Of a stretch of DNA of 64,000 nt, positions 62,802 through 64,000 are shown one piece after another. The DNA is taken from the NCBI RefSeq assembly GCF_003097315.1, contig NZ_QDDL01000009.1, forward strand, positions 1-64,000. The letters run 5' to 3'. The first letter of the stretch is position 1; each line of letters opens with the position of its first letter. The DNA is from Pelagibaculum spongiae (lineage in GTDB: Bacteria; Pseudomonadota; Gammaproteobacteria; Enterobacterales; Pelagibaculaceae). Below the pieces are notes generated by a model that worked only from the letters and a program-made list of their open reading frames with translations, ran no database searches and was not told the DNA's origin. The translations under genes were made by a program, and so were the position numbers.

Positions 62802-63842
62802 TTATCTCACCGACGGCAACTCATCCAACGGCCAGCGCGGTTTACAAATCACTTGGGTATCGGCAATTTGCCCGGCTTTTAATCGTTGCATGCCGGCATA
62901 GGCGATCATGGCGCCGTTGTCGGTGCAATAAGCCGGGCGCGGGTAAAACACTTCGCCGCCCAACTTCTCTGCCTGCTCGGCAAGCTTTCGGCGTAATTCG
63001 CTATTGGCACTCACGCCACCGGCAACCACTAACCGATTAAGTCCGGTTTGTTTTAATGCTCGTTTGCATTTAATCGCCAGGGTATCGACCACCGCATGTT
63101 GAAAGGCACAGGCGATATCAGCACGGGTTTGTGCCAGCTCAGGCGAGCCTTTTTCCAACTCGGCACACTCTTTAATAAAAGTGTTGCGAGCAAAGGTCTT
63201 CAAACCAGAGAAACTGAAATCCAAACCGGGGCGGTCACACATGGGGCGAGGGAATTTATAGCGCGTCACATCGCCGCTTTCGGCAAGTTTGGCCAATTCT
63301 GGGCCGCCGGGGTATGGCAAACCAATCAATTTGGCTGTTTTATCGAAGGCTTCACCGGCAGCGTCGTCGACTGATTCCCCCAAAATGGTGTATTCGCCGA
63401 TATTTTTCACTTCGATTAGCTGGGTATGACCACCTGAAACCAACAATGCGACGAACGGAAACTCTGGTTTAGGTTCATCGAGCATGGGCGCTAACAAGTG
63501 GCCTTCCATGTGGTGCACCGGAACGGCTGGAATATCCCAACTCCAAGCTAATGATCTGCCGGTAGCAGCGCCAACAAACAACGCACCCATTAATCCTGGG
63601 CCTGCGGTGTAGGCAACGCCGTCGAGGTCAGAACCCTTTAAACCCGCTTGCTGTAAGACTTCTTCTACTAAAGGAATCAGTTTTCGCACATGGTCACGAC
63701 TGGCCAGTTCTGGCACCACACCGCCATATTCTGCATGGAGTTTGATCTGGCTATACAGCACCTGGGCAATCAGGCCTTGCTGATCGTCATAGATCGCAAC
63801 ACCGGTTTCATCACAAGAAGTTTCAATACCCAGTACTTTCAT
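62802..63842 (-). CDS. tsaD: tRNA threonylcarbamoyladenosine transferase TsaD
   Basis: 346 residues (E. coli 337). It transfers threonylcarbamoyl to A37 of ANN-decoding tRNAs. The metal ligands His111 and His115 are in [18 protein letters not shown] at the start binds nucleotide, [10 protein letters not shown] and [12 protein letters not shown] are family motifs. In gammaproteobacteria it is divergent from rpsU-dnaG-rpoD; the upstream region 63843-64000 runs off the window before any rpsU start. Confidence 0.96.
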   Translation of the reverse strand: MKVLGIETSCDETGVAIYDDQQGLIAQVLYSQIKLHAEYGGVVPELASRDHVRKLIPLVEEVLQQAGLKGSDLDGVAYTAGPGLMGALFVGAATGRSLAWSWDIPAVPVHHMEGHLLAPMLDEPKPEFPFVALLVSGGHTQLIEVKNIGEYTILGESVDDAAGEAFDKTAKLIGLPYPGGPELAKLAESGDVTRYKFPRPMCDRPGLDFSFSGLKTFARNTFIKECAELEKGSPELAQTRADIACAFQHAVVDTLAIKCKRALKQTGLNRLVVAGGVSANSELRRKLAEQAEKLGGEVFYPRPAYCTDNGAMIAYAGMQRLKAGQIADTQVICKPRWPLDELPSVR

Positions 63843-64000
63843 TGCCCGTTACTACTCTTAACTAATTTTCGCTGATGCGAGTGAATGCAAAATGCCCGAC
63901 AGCTGGCGTTATAAAGGTATTAGATCCCTTATTCGACGCGCTGATTTGGCCTGTTCTGGGCGGAGATAATACGCCAGTGAGCGCGTTTGATCATCTGTTT

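Overview
The window is chromosomal DNA from a gammaproteobacterium. Evidence is the gene order cyaY / lptM-lysA-dapF-DUF484-xerC-yigB, the divergent hdfR-like / maoP pair, and folK-folB divergent from plsY with tsaD further on, arrangements I know from Escherichia, Pseudomonas and relatives. The moderate-to-low GC content, an HBM-type chemoreceptor and a sulfide:quinone reductase fit a free-living, possibly marine, member, but I cannot name the genus. No complete RNA gene, insertion sequence, integrase or CRISPR array was seen. A stable-RNA-type promoter at the left edge points leftwards out of the window.

Layout. 1-2.8 kb: HAD-like protein, OmpA-type lipoprotein, RRM protein. 2.9-8.0 kb: glycerol/ether-lipid-like operon (AGPS-like flavoenzyme, GlpD-like dehydrogenase, FGGY kinase). 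8.1-12.4 kb: orphan toxin-domain fragment with a possible immunity gene, behind two DUF3592 membrane proteins. 12.6-24.5 kb: small membrane proteins, yigB-like phosphatase, chemoreceptor, PQQ-repeat lipoprotein, then xerC-DUF484-dapF, lysA, lptM and cyaY. The dapF-lysA junction carries an old tandem duplication of the dapF 5' half plus an unknown 252-aa gene. 24.9-40.4 kb: SQR, uppP, pteridine reductase, PLP enzyme/DUF819 pair, two lipoproteins, MscS/DUF1003 pair, LysR regulator and maoP, ATP-grasp/QEGLA pair, folK, folB, plsY.

Accessory island, 40.4-62.7 kb, lies between plsY and tsaD, which are near neighbours in many gammaproteobacteria. It holds a frameshifted Tle4-like type VI lipase effector with an intact Tli4-like immunity lipoprotein, then a type I restriction-modification locus. 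hsdM, hsdS, a DUF4145-RecD-like helicase and a TPR/cold-shock-like protein overlap and are probably co-translated. An ankyrin protein and a nuclease-like protein follow. hsdR lies 3 kb further on, because the segment carrying its promoter region and first ~80 codons is duplicated at exactly 3,024 bp spacing. Between the two copies sits an OLD/PARIS-like ATPase + DUF4276 pair with tandem and inverted repeats. The island looks like nested defence modules.

The best candidates for something undescribed are: (1) the helicase + TPR/cold-shock pair (with ankyrin and nuclease-like genes) inside the hsd operon; (2) the hsdR-regenerating insertion carrying the ATPase/DUF4276 pair; (3) the duplicated unknown 252-aa family next to dapF. 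All functional statements rest on motif reading by eye; no database search was possible.
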